Assembly (NCBI GenBank): GCA_036675565.1 | Contig: JAKFER010000063.1 | Span: 1-41,867 of the forward strand | Direction of reading: 5' to 3' | Origin: JACCYQ01 sp036675565 | Lineage (GTDB): Bacteria > Bacteroidota > Bacteroidia > Chitinophagales > Chitinophagaceae | Length of the DNA: 41,867 bases | In this document: positions 1 to 9,020 of the stretch, piece after piece | Position numbering within the stretch: position 1 is the stretch's first letter | Layout of the letters: each line of letters starts with the position of its first letter | The notes under the pieces: model-generated | Seen by the model: only the letters and a program-made list of their open reading frames with translations | Told to the model about the DNA's origin: nothing | The model's database searches: none | Program-made: the position numbers and the translations under genes

Positions 1-106
1 AAAACAAATTTAAAGTACTTGTAATAATTTTATTTAGCCAGCCATAGAGCCCTGGTTAAGCATTCTTGCGTTGTCGAAGACCCCGGGAAGGATTATGTGA
101 GAGGAA

Positions 107-547
107 ATGCCGGGGCACTCTTGTACACCTGTTTTTCTATTCAACCTATATATTGAATTGTTCTTACACAAATTATATAAACATAACAAACTGCTGTTCC
201 TGGGGTTTGTTATGTTTATTGTCTTGCAATTGTTTTTGAATTTTAAACAAGGTTTAGTAGCAACACCATTCATGCATTTTGGTATGTATTCCGGGCCATT
301 TAAAGTTCAACCAGAAATTAGTGTAACAGAAATAATAGTTGATGGGGAAAAATTATCAGCAGCAGATTTTTCTGCCACACAATGGGATAAAATTATTTTA
401 CCTGTAGAACTTTATTGCAGCCAGAACAAACGAGGGAAAACATTTTATCACGAAGACATCAAAAGACTTCTAGCTCGTTTCTACATTCCTTCAAATGAAT
501 CTACTTTTTATACAGGATTACCGAATGCTGAATTTTTATCTGCATAA
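107..547 (+). CDS. Small hypothetical membrane-anchored protein
   Basis: I do not recognise the family. The reading frame gives 146 residues with one strongly hydrophobic segment at about residues 29-46, followed by a short 'HFGMYSG' stretch and a polar C-terminal half of about 90 residues. This suggests an N-terminally anchored protein whose tail lies on one side of the membrane. The ATG at 107 is the first possible start, but the cysteine- and proline-containing first 20 residues look unlike a natural N-terminus. Internal starts, such as a TTG near 158 or the ATG near 210, are possible. The last 40 bases overlap the 3' end of the convergent transglutaminase-like gene. Its codon pattern looks more protein-like than the opposite-strand frame across 34-273, which I discarded. 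Confidence 0.55.
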   Translation: MPGHSCTPVFLFNLYIELFLHKLYKHNKLLFLGFVMFIVLQLFLNFKQGLVATPFMHFGMYSGPFKVQPEISVTEIIVDGEKLSAADFSATQWDKIILPVELYCSQNKRGKTFYHEDIKRLLARFYIPSNESTFYTGLPNAEFLSA

Positions 548-1494
548 AAAACCGTCCCCATACGTGATTTGTATAAAATACAAACAACTAGCATAATAAA
601 AGATAATATCATTAATATTCTTGTGCCGGCAAAAAGCAAATAATATGTATTTTTATTTTCCTCTGCAAATAAATAATAGGAGGATGAAGGAAAAATACTT
701 TCAGAGATTTTTTGCTCCATAGAAAATGGAATAAAATTATTTCGCAATTGCTTACCAGTAAAATATCTTATCTCTTCATGGGATTTCATAAAATTGATAT
801 AATTTTTATCCATTTCTTCTATCGATCTTTCAATCAATCCATTGTTTAAATTATTTTTTATAAACACCAGGCTCTTATCATTGTTGTTTATAGCAGACAT
901 TAATTCCACTAGATTTAAGATTCCTCTGGCACTCCTTACATAAATAATATCATAATTCAAATCTGAATAAATCCATTTATTTTCTTTCGGTATAAAAATT
1001 TCTGTTATTACATGAGTACTATTAAAAGTATCTCCAGGCTTCTCGATTGAAACATATCTTGATGAAATATCAGCCCCATCTAAAAAATAAGAATAATAAA
1101 AAGATAATAATCCACACCACACATGGGACTCTCCATTTTTAATTAATTGCAATTGTTCATAAGGAGACTTATTTTCCAAAAGTCGAAAATCTGGCGTACC
1201 AATTCTTCTTTCCGTGTAGTTTGAAATATAATTAGCGATTTTTTCGATTTTCAAATAGGCTGGATCAATTTTATTTAAACCCAATGAATCCTGAGTGATT
1301 TTAGCATTCTCACCTTTTGGATAATTATATTGATCAAATTTAAAATTCCATTCATTTAGTTCATTATCATCCTCTCGCTGATTATATAAATTTTCATAAT
1401 TCTTCTTTATGTAGGGTTTTATATTGTCTCTGACCCATAAATGAAAAATTAAAGAGCTTAAGAAAATACCAGTAAAAATTATTATTAATTTCAA
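508..1494 (-). CDS. Transglutaminase-like cysteine-protease-fold membrane protein
   Basis: The 328-residue product has an N-terminal hydrophobic segment (about residues 2-19), a central transglutaminase-like domain and a second transmembrane segment near residues 283-308. The catalytic triad can be read directly: Cys127 in 'HVWCGLL', His161 in 'NSTHVITEI' and Asp178 in 'WIYSDLN'. This fold includes peptidases and amide-modifying enzymes, and the substrate cannot be told from sequence. The start is TTG, with no better ATG nearby. Three sampled lines (721-780, 841-900, 961-1020) are 23-27% G+C, clearly below neighbours such as lon (one line at 38%), which suggests foreign origin. It lies 36 bases downstream of porQ across an A/T-only palindrome at 1508-1526. 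Its 3' end overlaps the opposing small gene. Confidence 0.7.
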   Translation of the reverse strand: MKLIIIFTGIFLSSLIFHLWVRDNIKPYIKKNYENLYNQREDDNELNEWNFKFDQYNYPKGENAKITQDSLGLNKIDPAYLKIEKIANYISNYTERRIGTPDFRLLENKSPYEQLQLIKNGESHVWCGLLSFYYSYFLDGADISSRYVSIEKPGDTFNSTHVITEIFIPKENKWIYSDLNYDIIYVRSARGILNLVELMSAINNNDKSLVFIKNNLNNGLIERSIEEMDKNYINFMKSHEEIRYFTGKQLRNNFIPFSMEQKISESIFPSSSYYLFAEENKNTYYLLFAGTRILMILSFIMLVVCILYKSRMGTVFYADKNSAFGNPV

Positions 1495-1530
1495 AACTTA
1501 ATTTTTTAATTTTTTTAAAAAAAATTCTAT

Positions 1531-2568
1531 TCACCTTATCTTAAATTGATTCAATTTCAGGGTTAAACCCAAATCATTATATCCAGAATTATTTTGGTAC
1601 TTGGCATGCGCATATTGAAAATTAAATTTACCTGCCTTAATACAAACACCTCCTGAAAACCCATTTAAACCATTTCCGTCCCTTCCTATATTTAATTCTT
1701 TGCGACGTAAATGATTGTAACCAACCGTTGCTTCTACATTCTTACCAAGATAAATATGCGAAGCAATCACTACATGCCTGAACATTTTATCGAAGAAAAA
1801 ATTTCCCTTACCATTTTGTTGAAAATCATTTAAAGCGTTATAAACAGTATCATTATACCTGATATCGAATTGGTGTAAATGATGCAATGTCAATGAAAAT
1901 GCAAAAGGTGCATTAGACAATTTTTTAGTAACTCCAATTTGAAGATCAAAAGGAAGATCTTCTGCACCGGCACCATTGTATTTTTTTAATTGAGTGCCCA
2001 TATTTTTAACAAGTAAACCTGCCGTAAAAAATTTTGCAGTATCCGAAAACACTAAACCAACATCAACTGCTATTCCATTCGATTTATACTGTCCATAATT
2101 GGAACTTATAAATTTGATTGTTGATCCATATCGCCATTTATCCAGGTATTGACGAGACGCTGATACCTGCATTACCCAATCATTCGCATTAAACTCACCA
2201 TACACATTTCCGGACGCATCGGTTTCAATAGCATTACCATAATTCATAAAAAAGACACCATACATAAAAGTTGTCTTTGATGGATCATGATGATAACCCA
2301 ATGAAAGATGATAGGCTTTTGTACTGGCGTAATAATCGTTGAATGAAACATTCAATTGCGAATGCATGGCAGGCTTCAATAATGCAGGTTGGTTAAATGC
2401 CAGGCCAATGTCGTTACCATCATAAGATGTATTTATCCCTCCCATCGCAGACAGCGAAGGAGTATTCGGTAATTTTAAAAAATTAAAAATGGAATTACCG
2501 CCAAGCGTTTGGGAAAAAGTCGGTAAAGAAATCAACCAAAAAATTATGGTAAGGAATTTCAGCGGCAC
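1531..2568 (-). CDS. porQ: Type IX secretion system protein PorQ
   Basis: The 345-residue product has a signal peptide ending near 'PTFSQ', then a PorQ/PorV-type outer-membrane beta-barrel. The early 'NFLKLPNTPSLSAMGG' motif and the following 'NQPALL' are typical of the PorQ family. PorQ belongs to the outer-membrane attachment complex with PorU, PorV and PorZ, which processes T9SS cargo and anchors it at the cell surface (family knowledge). I chose a GTG start at 2568 because it gives a clean signal peptide; the frame extends to a TTG at 2583. A CATTTTTG sequence, one mismatch from the -7 consensus, lies 4 bases before the GTG. The gene follows lon in the same direction with about 60 bases between them. 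Confidence 0.85.
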   Translation of the reverse strand: MPLKFLTIIFWLISLPTFSQTLGGNSIFNFLKLPNTPSLSAMGGINTSYDGNDIGLAFNQPALLKPAMHSQLNVSFNDYYASTKAYHLSLGYHHDPSKTTFMYGVFFMNYGNAIETDASGNVYGEFNANDWVMQVSASRQYLDKWRYGSTIKFISSNYGQYKSNGIAVDVGLVFSDTAKFFTAGLLVKNMGTQLKKYNGAGAEDLPFDLQIGVTKKLSNAPFAFSLTLHHLHQFDIRYNDTVYNALNDFQQNGKGNFFFDKMFRHVVIASHIYLGKNVEATVGYNHLRRKELNIGRDGNGLNGFSGGVCIKAGKFNFQYAHAKYQNNSGYNDLGLTLKLNQFKIR

Positions 2569-2629
2569 CTTGCAAAAATGCAATTATTATTTCATACCCC
2601 ACGAAATCCTTACCATTTATAAAACGCGA

Positions 2630-5035
2630 TTATTTCTGTAAAGCAATTTCCAAAACCTGGCCCATTGTTTTTACATAATGAAAACTAACTCCTTTAATAA
2701 AGGCGGTTTCAATTTCCTGCACATCTCTTTCATTCTGCCAGCATAAAATTATTTCTTTAATGCCAGCACGTTTAGCCGCCAGCACTTTTTCTTTTATTCC
2801 ACCCACTGGCAAAACCTGTCCGCGTAATGTTATTTCTCCTGTCATTGCTAAATAGGATTTAACCTTCTTCCCGGTTAATGCAGAGGCAATGGCCGTCATC
2901 ATCGTTATGCCGGCACTTGGGCCATCTTTAGGAACGGCTCCTTCCGGCACATGCACATGCAAAGTCTTTTTTTCAAACTGAGTAATATCTATATTGAATT
3001 TCTTTGCATTCGATAAAAGATAAGTCAGTGCTGTTGTCGCACTTTCTTTCATTACATTACCAAGGTTACCTGTCATTTTCATTTCACCTTTACCTTCACT
3101 CATCGTGGTTTCAATAAAGAGAATTTCACCGCCAACATAGGTCCATGCAAGACCGATAGCAACACCCGGCATCGTAGCCGTTTTGTATAATTCATTATTG
3201 TGTCGTGGCTTACCCAATATCTTTTCAATATCTGCAGCGGTAACGGTTGGTTTCAAATTTCCTTTCATGGCTAACTGCCTGGCCTGGTAACGCATAACTG
3301 CCGCCAAATGACGATCCAATTCCCTCACACCACTTTCACGGGTATAATCCTGGATGACTTTTTCCAAAACCTTATCACTGATTTTGAAATTCGTACTCTT
3401 TAAACCATGCAATTCTTTCTGACGTGGAAATAAATGTCTTTTTGCTATTTCAATTTTTTCTTCTACCGCATATCCACTCAGATCAATGATCTCTAACCTG
3501 TCACGTAATGCAGGTTGTATATTTTGAATGTTGTTTGCCGTTGCTATAAACAAAACTTTGCTCAGGTCGTATTCCAGTTCCAGGTAATTATCGTAGAAAC
3601 TGTTGTTTTGCTCAGGGTCCAAAACTTCTAATAATGCACTGCTTGGATCACCCCGAAAATCATTACCGATCTTGTCTATTTCATCCAGTATCATTACCGG
3701 GTTTGATGTTTTTGCCTTGCGAATGGATTGTAATATGCGACCAGGCATTGCCCCGATATAAGTTTTTCTGTGACCACGAATCTCTCCTTCATCATGCAAT
3801 CCGCCTAAACTTAACCTTACATATTTTCTTTTAATGGCACTGGCAATGCTTTTCCCCAATGATGTTTTTCCTATTCCCGGAGGTCCTACAAAACAAAGAA
3901 TAGGGCTTTTCATATCACCCTTTAATTTAAGAACGGCGAGGTATTCTAAAATCCGCTCTTTGATTTTCTGCATCCCATAATGATCATGATCCAAAACTTT
4001 TTTTGCTTTTTTAAGATCATACAAATCTTCTGTATAAGATTCCCATGGAAGATCCAGCATCAGATCCAGGTGGTTGTATACCACCGAATAATCTGGCGTA
4101 CTGGGATGCATCCTTTCCAGCTTTTCAATACCTTTCTTAAATAACTCACGGGCAGCATCAGGCCATTTTTTTTCATCGGCCTTTTTCTGCATGTCCCTGA
4201 TCTCACGATCATTCGTATCACCCCCTAATTCTTCTTTAATACTTTTTAATTGCTGCTGTAAAAAATAATCACGCTGTTGTTTATCAAGTTCTGTTTTAGT
4301 TTTGTTGGTTACTTTATTTTTCAATTCAGCAAACTGGAATTCCGTTTGCAGCAATTCCATCAACAAATTTGCTCTTTCACGGATGTTGTTTATTTCTAAA
4401 AGCTTTTGTTTTTCCTTTAAGTCAGTATTGAGATTGCTGGAAACAAAGTGAATTAAGAATGCGGGACTTTCAATATTGCGCAATATGATGGTTGCTTCCG
4501 ATGGAATATTGGGTGATAACTGAATAATTTCAGCAGCCAGTTCTTTAATATTACTTACATAAGCATCAAAATCAGGATCCTTTGGTGCTTCTTCTTCTAC
4601 CAATGCCGTTATTTTTGCCTTGAAAAAAGGATCTTCTGAAGTCACCTCATTTACCTGGAAGCGTGAACGCCCCTGGATTATTATGGTTGTTCCGCCATCA
4701 GGCATTTTTATCTGCTTAACAATCCGGGCAATAGTCCCGATTGTCTCCAGGTCCTTCATTTCCGGATCTTCGATAGAACTGTCTTTTTGCGCCACAACGC
4801 CTATCAATTTGTCAGCCTTATAAGCATGGGTTACAGCTTTTATACTTTTATCACGACCAACTGTTATAGGCAATACAACGCCGGGAAAAAGAACTGTATT
4901 TCTTAAAGGCAGTATAGGAAGTTCAGCGGGAATGTCAATATCATCCATCATTTCACTATCATTCTCATTCAATGGAATGATGGGAATAAAATCCATTTCG
5001 TCTTCTTGTTTCTGGAACATTTTCTTAAAACTCAT
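2630..5035 (-). CDS. lon: ATP-dependent protease La (Lon)
   Basis: This 801-residue protein has the full bacterial LonA layout. An N-terminal substrate-binding domain covers about residues 38-240, beginning 'ELPILPLRNTVLFPGVVLP'. A coiled-coil linker follows, then the AAA+ module with Walker A GPPGIGKT at 384-391 and Walker B DEID at 451-454. The C-terminal protease domain has catalytic Ser707 in 'KDGPSAG' and Lys750 in 'GGIKEK'; the 43-residue spacing matches E. coli Ser679/Lys722. It degrades misfolded and regulatory proteins in the cytoplasm. The acidic N-terminal extension of about 35 residues is of a kind I recall from Bacteroidota orthologues. It is first in a same-strand run with porQ and the transglutaminase-like gene. 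Confidence 0.97.
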   Translation of the reverse strand: MSFKKMFQKQEDEMDFIPIIPLNENDSEMMDDIDIPAELPILPLRNTVLFPGVVLPITVGRDKSIKAVTHAYKADKLIGVVAQKDSSIEDPEMKDLETIGTIARIVKQIKMPDGGTTIIIQGRSRFQVNEVTSEDPFFKAKITALVEEEAPKDPDFDAYVSNIKELAAEIIQLSPNIPSEATIILRNIESPAFLIHFVSSNLNTDLKEKQKLLEINNIRERANLLMELLQTEFQFAELKNKVTNKTKTELDKQQRDYFLQQQLKSIKEELGGDTNDREIRDMQKKADEKKWPDAARELFKKGIEKLERMHPSTPDYSVVYNHLDLMLDLPWESYTEDLYDLKKAKKVLDHDHYGMQKIKERILEYLAVLKLKGDMKSPILCFVGPPGIGKTSLGKSIASAIKRKYVRLSLGGLHDEGEIRGHRKTYIGAMPGRILQSIRKAKTSNPVMILDEIDKIGNDFRGDPSSALLEVLDPEQNNSFYDNYLELEYDLSKVLFIATANNIQNIQPALRDRLEIIDLSGYAVEEKIEIAKRHLFPRQKELHGLKSTNFKISDKVLEKVIQDYTRESGVRELDRHLAAVMRYQARQLAMKGNLKPTVTAADIEKILGKPRHNNELYKTATMPGVAIGLAWTYVGGEILFIETTMSEGKGEMKMTGNLGNVMKESATTALTYLLSNAKKFNIDITQFEKKTLHVHVPEGAVPKDGPSAGITMMTAIASALTGKKVKSYLAMTGEITLRGQVLPVGGIKEKVLAAKRAGIKEIILCWQNERDVQEIETAFIKGVSFHYVKTMGQVLEIALQK

Positions 5036-5146
5036 TTATAAATTCTTATTTAGTCAAATTGGCACAATATGCCTGTATATGGGTAAAAATACTAAGGATT
5101 ATATAGTAGTCAAGTTTCATGCCGTTAGCCGGGGGTATAATCAATT

Positions 5147-5180
5147 AAAAAACCCCTATCACAAGTGTGAAGGGGTTTTA
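5147..5180 (-). terminator. Rho-independent terminator of the beta-barrel gene
   Basis: A run of A then CCCCT at 5153-5157 pairs with AGGGG at 5171-5175 plus the following T run. An inner stem TCACA (5159-5163)/TGTGA (5166-5170) completes the hairpin. Read on the minus strand, the hairpin is followed by six Ts, and it sits 18 bases after the stop of the gene at 5198-5782. It also separates that gene from lon. Confidence 0.85.
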
Positions 5181-5197
5181 AAAATCATGATTATAAA

Positions 5198-5782
5198 TTA
5201 TAGTGCTAATCCAACAGAAACCTGTATAGCCTGGTTTTTCCATTTATCCTGGTCATCAATATCATTGATGTTGTTTAAACCAACCACGTATCTGCCTGTT
5301 ACGCGAAACTTACTAAGCTTAACATGAACGCCACCAAGCATTGAAAAATCACCACTCTTAAAAGCCTCTTCACCATTTTCTAAAAGGTCTTTATTCTGAT
5401 CAATTAATATTCCTATTTGAGGTCCGGCTTGTAAATACACTGGTCCAACCAATTTATAATTTAATAAAACAGGAATGGACAGGTAACTTAATTTCACTTT
5501 GCTTTGATCCGATCTGAAAGCATTTTGATATACATTTCTGAAACTGCTGTCAACAGTTGTATTGTATTGATTAAATAAAACCTCCGGTTGCAACATAAAC
5601 TTATCGCCCAAACCGATTTCGGCAAATCCCCCAACGTGATACCCATAATTGAATTCTTCTTTAAATGACTTCCCATCGATCTTATTAATGTTTGCACCAG
5701 CCTTTGCACCAATATGAAATTGGGCCATTACTGCCTGTGAAACTAAAAGAACGGCTAACAGACTTAAGAGTTTTGTTTTCAT
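5198..5782 (-). CDS. Outer-membrane beta-barrel protein (PorT-like, OMP_b-brl_2 type)
   Basis: The 194-residue product starts with a clear signal peptide (residues 1-20, ending 'VMAQ'). It continues as alternating amphipathic strands with an opening 'FHIGAKAGANINKIDGKSF' block, typical of the PF13568 'PorT-like' outer-membrane family of Bacteroidota. These small barrels are abundant and mostly of unknown function. Similarity to PorT is at the fold level only, so it should not be read as the secretion-system PorT. It is followed by a strong terminator and preceded by 189 bases without a gene, so it is probably a single-gene transcript. No convincing -7/-33 pair was found upstream. Confidence 0.8.
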   Translation of the reverse strand: MKTKLLSLLAVLLVSQAVMAQFHIGAKAGANINKIDGKSFKEEFNYGYHVGGFAEIGLGDKFMLQPEVLFNQYNTTVDSSFRNVYQNAFRSDQSKVKLSYLSIPVLLNYKLVGPVYLQAGPQIGILIDQNKDLLENGEEAFKSGDFSMLGGVHVKLSKFRVTGRYVVGLNNINDIDDQDKWKNQAIQVSVGLAL

Positions 5783-5971
5783 GTTGTTTAGTTTTTTTTG
5801 ATTTTTAATGTTCGCATTTAATGGCCTAATAAGTTTGGTTTTTATCAGTATGCATGCCGAACATTTTCAATAAAATTATTTTTCAATATTAATGCCAATG
5901 AAAATAACTCCGTTGTTAAATTCCATTAACTATTATTATAATCCGTTTAGAGGAGAAAAAGCTTAACAAGT

Positions 5972-7105
5972 TTAAAACATCACACCAGCATTAACAGAAA
6001 ATAAGGTGTTTAGAGGTTTCTCTGTAGTAGGTAAATAATAACCAATGAGAAATGAAGGTTGTAAAAATACTTTTCCTATTGAATACTCTCCCCGCAGGAA
6101 TAAGGATAGAGATAGCGGTTGAAATTTTATTTCATCATCCAGTTCAACCTCATCAGAATTGTACTGAATATTTCCGTTTCCTTTACCCCGATTGCCTGGT
6201 CCAATATAAGACTCATAGGATTGATTAAATCCAAATTTCTGCGTACCACTCGTGAAATTAATTTGGGGAGATAATCGGATATGATCCTTACCGGTCAATA
6301 CCTCCAGCCAGTAAAAATCATGACGCAATGAGGTAATTATAGAAAAATCATTCACGGATTCGTTGGAACTTATTGTCGTATAACCCGTTCGTCTTAATCG
6401 CAATGAAGTGATAAAATCTTCCCGCTCTTCAAAAGCTGAACGACTACCCCACCCATAACTAACGGCTACGGATGGACGAACCCACCATTTGCGATAAGAA
6501 AAATAACCAAACAGCTCATTTTGCAAAGGCGATGTATAAAATGATAGTGAATCTTTTATAAAATGACGGGTATAACTTACGCCGGTAGCAAAATCCAGGT
6601 TCTTTATATAATCATACGATGGCGTAATAGAAAATTGATAAGGATTTAAAATTTTATTTTCATTTATTACATTAGCTGTTGCCGTAATACCCAAACCTTT
6701 TTTATGGTAATATGCAAGTGTAGGAATGAAAGTAAATTTATTGGAAGACTCAAGCAGCACGTTGTTCCGTTCGGCAAAATCATATTGCCCGCTGGCAACA
6801 GCCACACTGGCAAGTACATAACTGCGTGGCATCATCATAGAATCTAAAAAGGACGCAAAATCTGAAAACAATTCATCATAATCCACATCTTCCGATATGC
6901 TGATTCCATGATCAGTACCTATTTTCGAAACAGAATCGGCATTTGATTTTTGAGCAATCACCTGTATACAGGCAACCAATAAAAAACCAGATAAAATAAT
7001 AGTTTTCAAAATGGGTCTATTAAAATTGATAATCAATACATTTTTACTCATTAATAAAAACGTAAGCTGTCTGATCTTATTAAACAAGAAAAGGTTTAAT
7101 GCCAT
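5972..7105 (-). CDS. Putative outer-membrane or surface beta-strand-rich protein, unknown function
   Basis: I do not recognise the family. The 377-residue product has an N-terminal hydrophobic segment ending 'VIAQ' near residue 51, consistent with a signal peptide. The later ATG at 7051 would give a more usual signal-peptide length than the ATG at 7105. The mature part has many alternating aromatic/polar stretches, such as 'SLSFYTSPLQNELFGYFSY', and ends in 'LNTLFSVNAGVMF', whose final Phe is typical of outer-membrane barrels. An acidic 'DVDYDELFSDFASFLDSMM' segment follows the signal. It begins 20 bases after the metallophosphoesterase gene and is probably co-transcribed with it. Confidence 0.6.
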   Translation of the reverse strand: MALNLFLFNKIRQLTFLLMSKNVLIINFNRPILKTIILSGFLLVACIQVIAQKSNADSVSKIGTDHGISISEDVDYDELFSDFASFLDSMMMPRSYVLASVAVASGQYDFAERNNVLLESSNKFTFIPTLAYYHKKGLGITATANVINENKILNPYQFSITPSYDYIKNLDFATGVSYTRHFIKDSLSFYTSPLQNELFGYFSYRKWWVRPSVAVSYGWGSRSAFEEREDFITSLRLRRTGYTTISSNESVNDFSIITSLRHDFYWLEVLTGKDHIRLSPQINFTSGTQKFGFNQSYESYIGPGNRGKGNGNIQYNSDEVELDDEIKFQPLSLSLFLRGEYSIGKVFLQPSFLIGYYLPTTEKPLNTLFSVNAGVMF

Positions 7106-7125
7106 CTTTTTTCTTTTTCCTCAGA

Positions 7126-8373
7126 TTAAATCAATTCTATCAGGGTAATTTCCGGTAAAATGCCCACCCTGCCTGGATAACCTATAAATCCCAGGCCACG
7201 GTTTACATATAACTTTTGGTGTTTATTTTCATATAAACCTGCCCATTGGTTATAAACATACTGAACCGGGCTCCACCTGAAACCGGGAATTTCAACTCCA
7301 AATTGCATGCCGTGTGTATGGCCAGCCAGCATCAGGTCAATATCGTTGTATTCAGTTCTTACTTCCGCATCCCAATGTGACGGATCATGACTTAAGAGAA
7401 TTTTAAACGGATGATGTGCTGACCCGGAATAGGCTTTGGACAAATCGCCATATTTGGGAAACCTGGCTTTATTACTCCAGTTTTCCACTCCCAAAATAGC
7501 AATTTGTTCATTATCTTTTTCAATCACTACATGTTCATTCAACAGTAAGCGCCAACCCATATTGGCATGAATATCTTTTAATTTGTCCAGGTTTTGCTTT
7601 TTTGCTTCCGGGCTTTCCCATTGCGCATAATCCCCATAATCATGATTTCCCAATACCGAAAAGACGCCAAGAGGTGCTTTTAACATTGAAAAAATCTCCT
7701 GCATACCATCCATTTCAGAAGCCCGGTCATTTACCAGGTCCCCGGTAAACAAAATTAAATCTGGATTCATCCCTATGATCTGTTCAACACCTTTCATTAC
7801 GGCAGCTTTATCGCTTAGACTGCCGGCATGAATATCAGAGATCTGCACCACCTTTAATCCCCTGAAAGCCCCTGGTAGATTAGGATACTTTAAGCTAACC
7901 TGTTTTAACTGGTAACGATAGCGATTATTAAAGCCATAAATTAATGAGGTGAACAAACCCCCGCCAATCAGTAACCCTGCCCAACTTAAAAATGCTGATC
8001 TGGATATTCCGCCCTCGGAAATATTTTCACCTTCCGTATTCTGATAAAATATTTTCCCGGCAACCCATTGAATGCCGCGACGAATATCATCAATCAGGAA
8101 AAATGTAGAAGCAATAATTTTGGCAAAAAATAAACCGATTACGATAGCAAACAATGTACTCCTTAAAGTCCTGGGCATATTTTCCAGGTTAATAAAAGGC
8201 AACAATGCCATCCATATAATTGTAATGACGGCAAATCCCCAATAAACGGAGTGGATGATCAGCCTTGCTTTTTCACTGGCCGTTTGAGAAACCATTTTCA
8301 CCGCCTGGAAAACATAAATGTCCAACAGGATCATGAAGCCAATAATAATCCACCAAAAAAAACTATTCACCAT
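7126..8373 (-). CDS. Membrane-bound metallophosphoesterase (calcineurin-like)
   Basis: The 415-residue protein has three to four predicted transmembrane helices in the first 150 residues, then a calcineurin-like phosphoesterase domain. The metal-binding motifs are in order: D180-x-H182 in 'QISDIHAGS', D212 in 'FTGDLVND', GNHD at 242-245, a 'LLSHDP' histidine and 'GHTHG' near the end. This arrangement is like YaeI/YkuE-type phosphoesterases, some of which act on UDP-diacylglucosamine or unknown membrane phosphoesters; the substrate here is not known. The first helices probably place the enzyme at the inner membrane. It lies 24 bases after the FMN reductase gene and 20 bases before the next gene, suggesting a three-gene transcript. 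Confidence 0.88.
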   Translation of the reverse strand: MVNSFFWWIIIGFMILLDIYVFQAVKMVSQTASEKARLIIHSVYWGFAVITIIWMALLPFINLENMPRTLRSTLFAIVIGLFFAKIIASTFFLIDDIRRGIQWVAGKIFYQNTEGENISEGGISRSAFLSWAGLLIGGGLFTSLIYGFNNRYRYQLKQVSLKYPNLPGAFRGLKVVQISDIHAGSLSDKAAVMKGVEQIIGMNPDLILFTGDLVNDRASEMDGMQEIFSMLKAPLGVFSVLGNHDYGDYAQWESPEAKKQNLDKLKDIHANMGWRLLLNEHVVIEKDNEQIAILGVENWSNKARFPKYGDLSKAYSGSAHHPFKILLSHDPSHWDAEVRTEYNDIDLMLAGHTHGMQFGVEIPGFRWSPVQYVYNQWAGLYENKHQKLYVNRGLGFIGYPGRVGILPEITLIELI

Positions 8374-8397
8374 AACTATATTATTACTTGGTAATTT

Positions 8398-8898
8398 TTA
8401 AAAATCAATAAATGACTTAACCTGCTTTTCAATATTCTTCATTGTCGAAGGGTCTGAAATTTCTCCATCCTCACTTAAAATATCATTGATCCTGGACAGG
8501 GGCAACATAATCGGCATCACCTGCATGTGCATATGATGCAGAATACTCGCCAGGTGATCCATACCCCTTAAATTTCCGGCACGACCTGTAGATACACCAA
8601 CCAGCATAGCCTTCTTATTTTTCCAGCAACTTTTCCAATCAGCTTCATCAATTAACAGCTTTAAAATACCCGGAATACTTCCATTGTATTCAGGAGCAAT
8701 AAAAATGTATTTGGATGTTTTTTTTAAATATTTTTCCTCTAACTGCATAAATGATTCCGAACCTGCTTCAGGAAAAGTATCTATTAATGAAAGCAATTCC
8801 GTCTCAACGCCATGACTCTTAAAAACCTCCTGGTATATATTGGCTATTCTAATGGTGGTATTATTCTTTCTGTTAGTGCCTGAAATGATGGTATACAT
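8398..8898 (-). CDS. NADPH-dependent FMN reductase family protein
   Basis: The 166-residue product has a flavodoxin-like fold. An N-terminal phosphate-binding loop 'ISGTNRKNNTTIRIA' and the 'PEYNGSIPGILKLLIDEAD' segment are hallmarks of the NADPH-dependent FMN reductase/azoreductase family (PF03358). Such enzymes reduce FMN, quinones or azo compounds in the cytoplasm, and the physiological acceptor cannot be deduced. I chose the ATG at 8898 because the first residues then read directly into the beta strand 'MYTIISG'; the frame otherwise opens with a TTG at 8919. It is the first gene of a run with the phosphoesterase and the putative outer-membrane protein. Confidence 0.85.
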   Translation of the reverse strand: MYTIISGTNRKNNTTIRIANIYQEVFKSHGVETELLSLIDTFPEAGSESFMQLEEKYLKKTSKYIFIAPEYNGSIPGILKLLIDEADWKSCWKNKKAMLVGVSTGRAGNLRGMDHLASILHHMHMQVMPIMLPLSRINDILSEDGEISDPSTMKNIEKQVKSFIDF

Positions 8899-8964
8899 AT
8901 GAATGATCCCTATTAACAATACAACCGGGTATAAGTTGTCCTTATAACTTAACTATCGAAGACT

Positions 8965-8972
8965 TATTTTTG
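8965..8972 (+). promoter_or_regulatory. Possible -7 element upstream of the UPF0173 gene
   Basis: TATTTTTG fits the Bacteroidota -7 consensus TAnnTTTG and lies 48 bases before the ATG at 9021. The nearest TTG upstream (8936-8938) is 26 bases away, longer than the usual 19-21, so the assignment is weak. Confidence 0.3.
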
Positions 8973-9020
8973 CCGGATTCTGTAAATTTTATTTCTTGAA
9001 AAGGCTGTAAAACTACCACA

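Noticed and set aside
34..273. A 79-codon open frame on the minus strand
   Set aside because: Cysteine- and asparagine-rich composition without a domain, and it overlaps the more convincing membrane protein frame on the plus strand.
1508..1526. A/T-only palindrome between porQ and the transglutaminase-like gene as a terminator
   Set aside because: A stem of only A-T pairs in very AT-rich DNA is likely by chance and would be weak.
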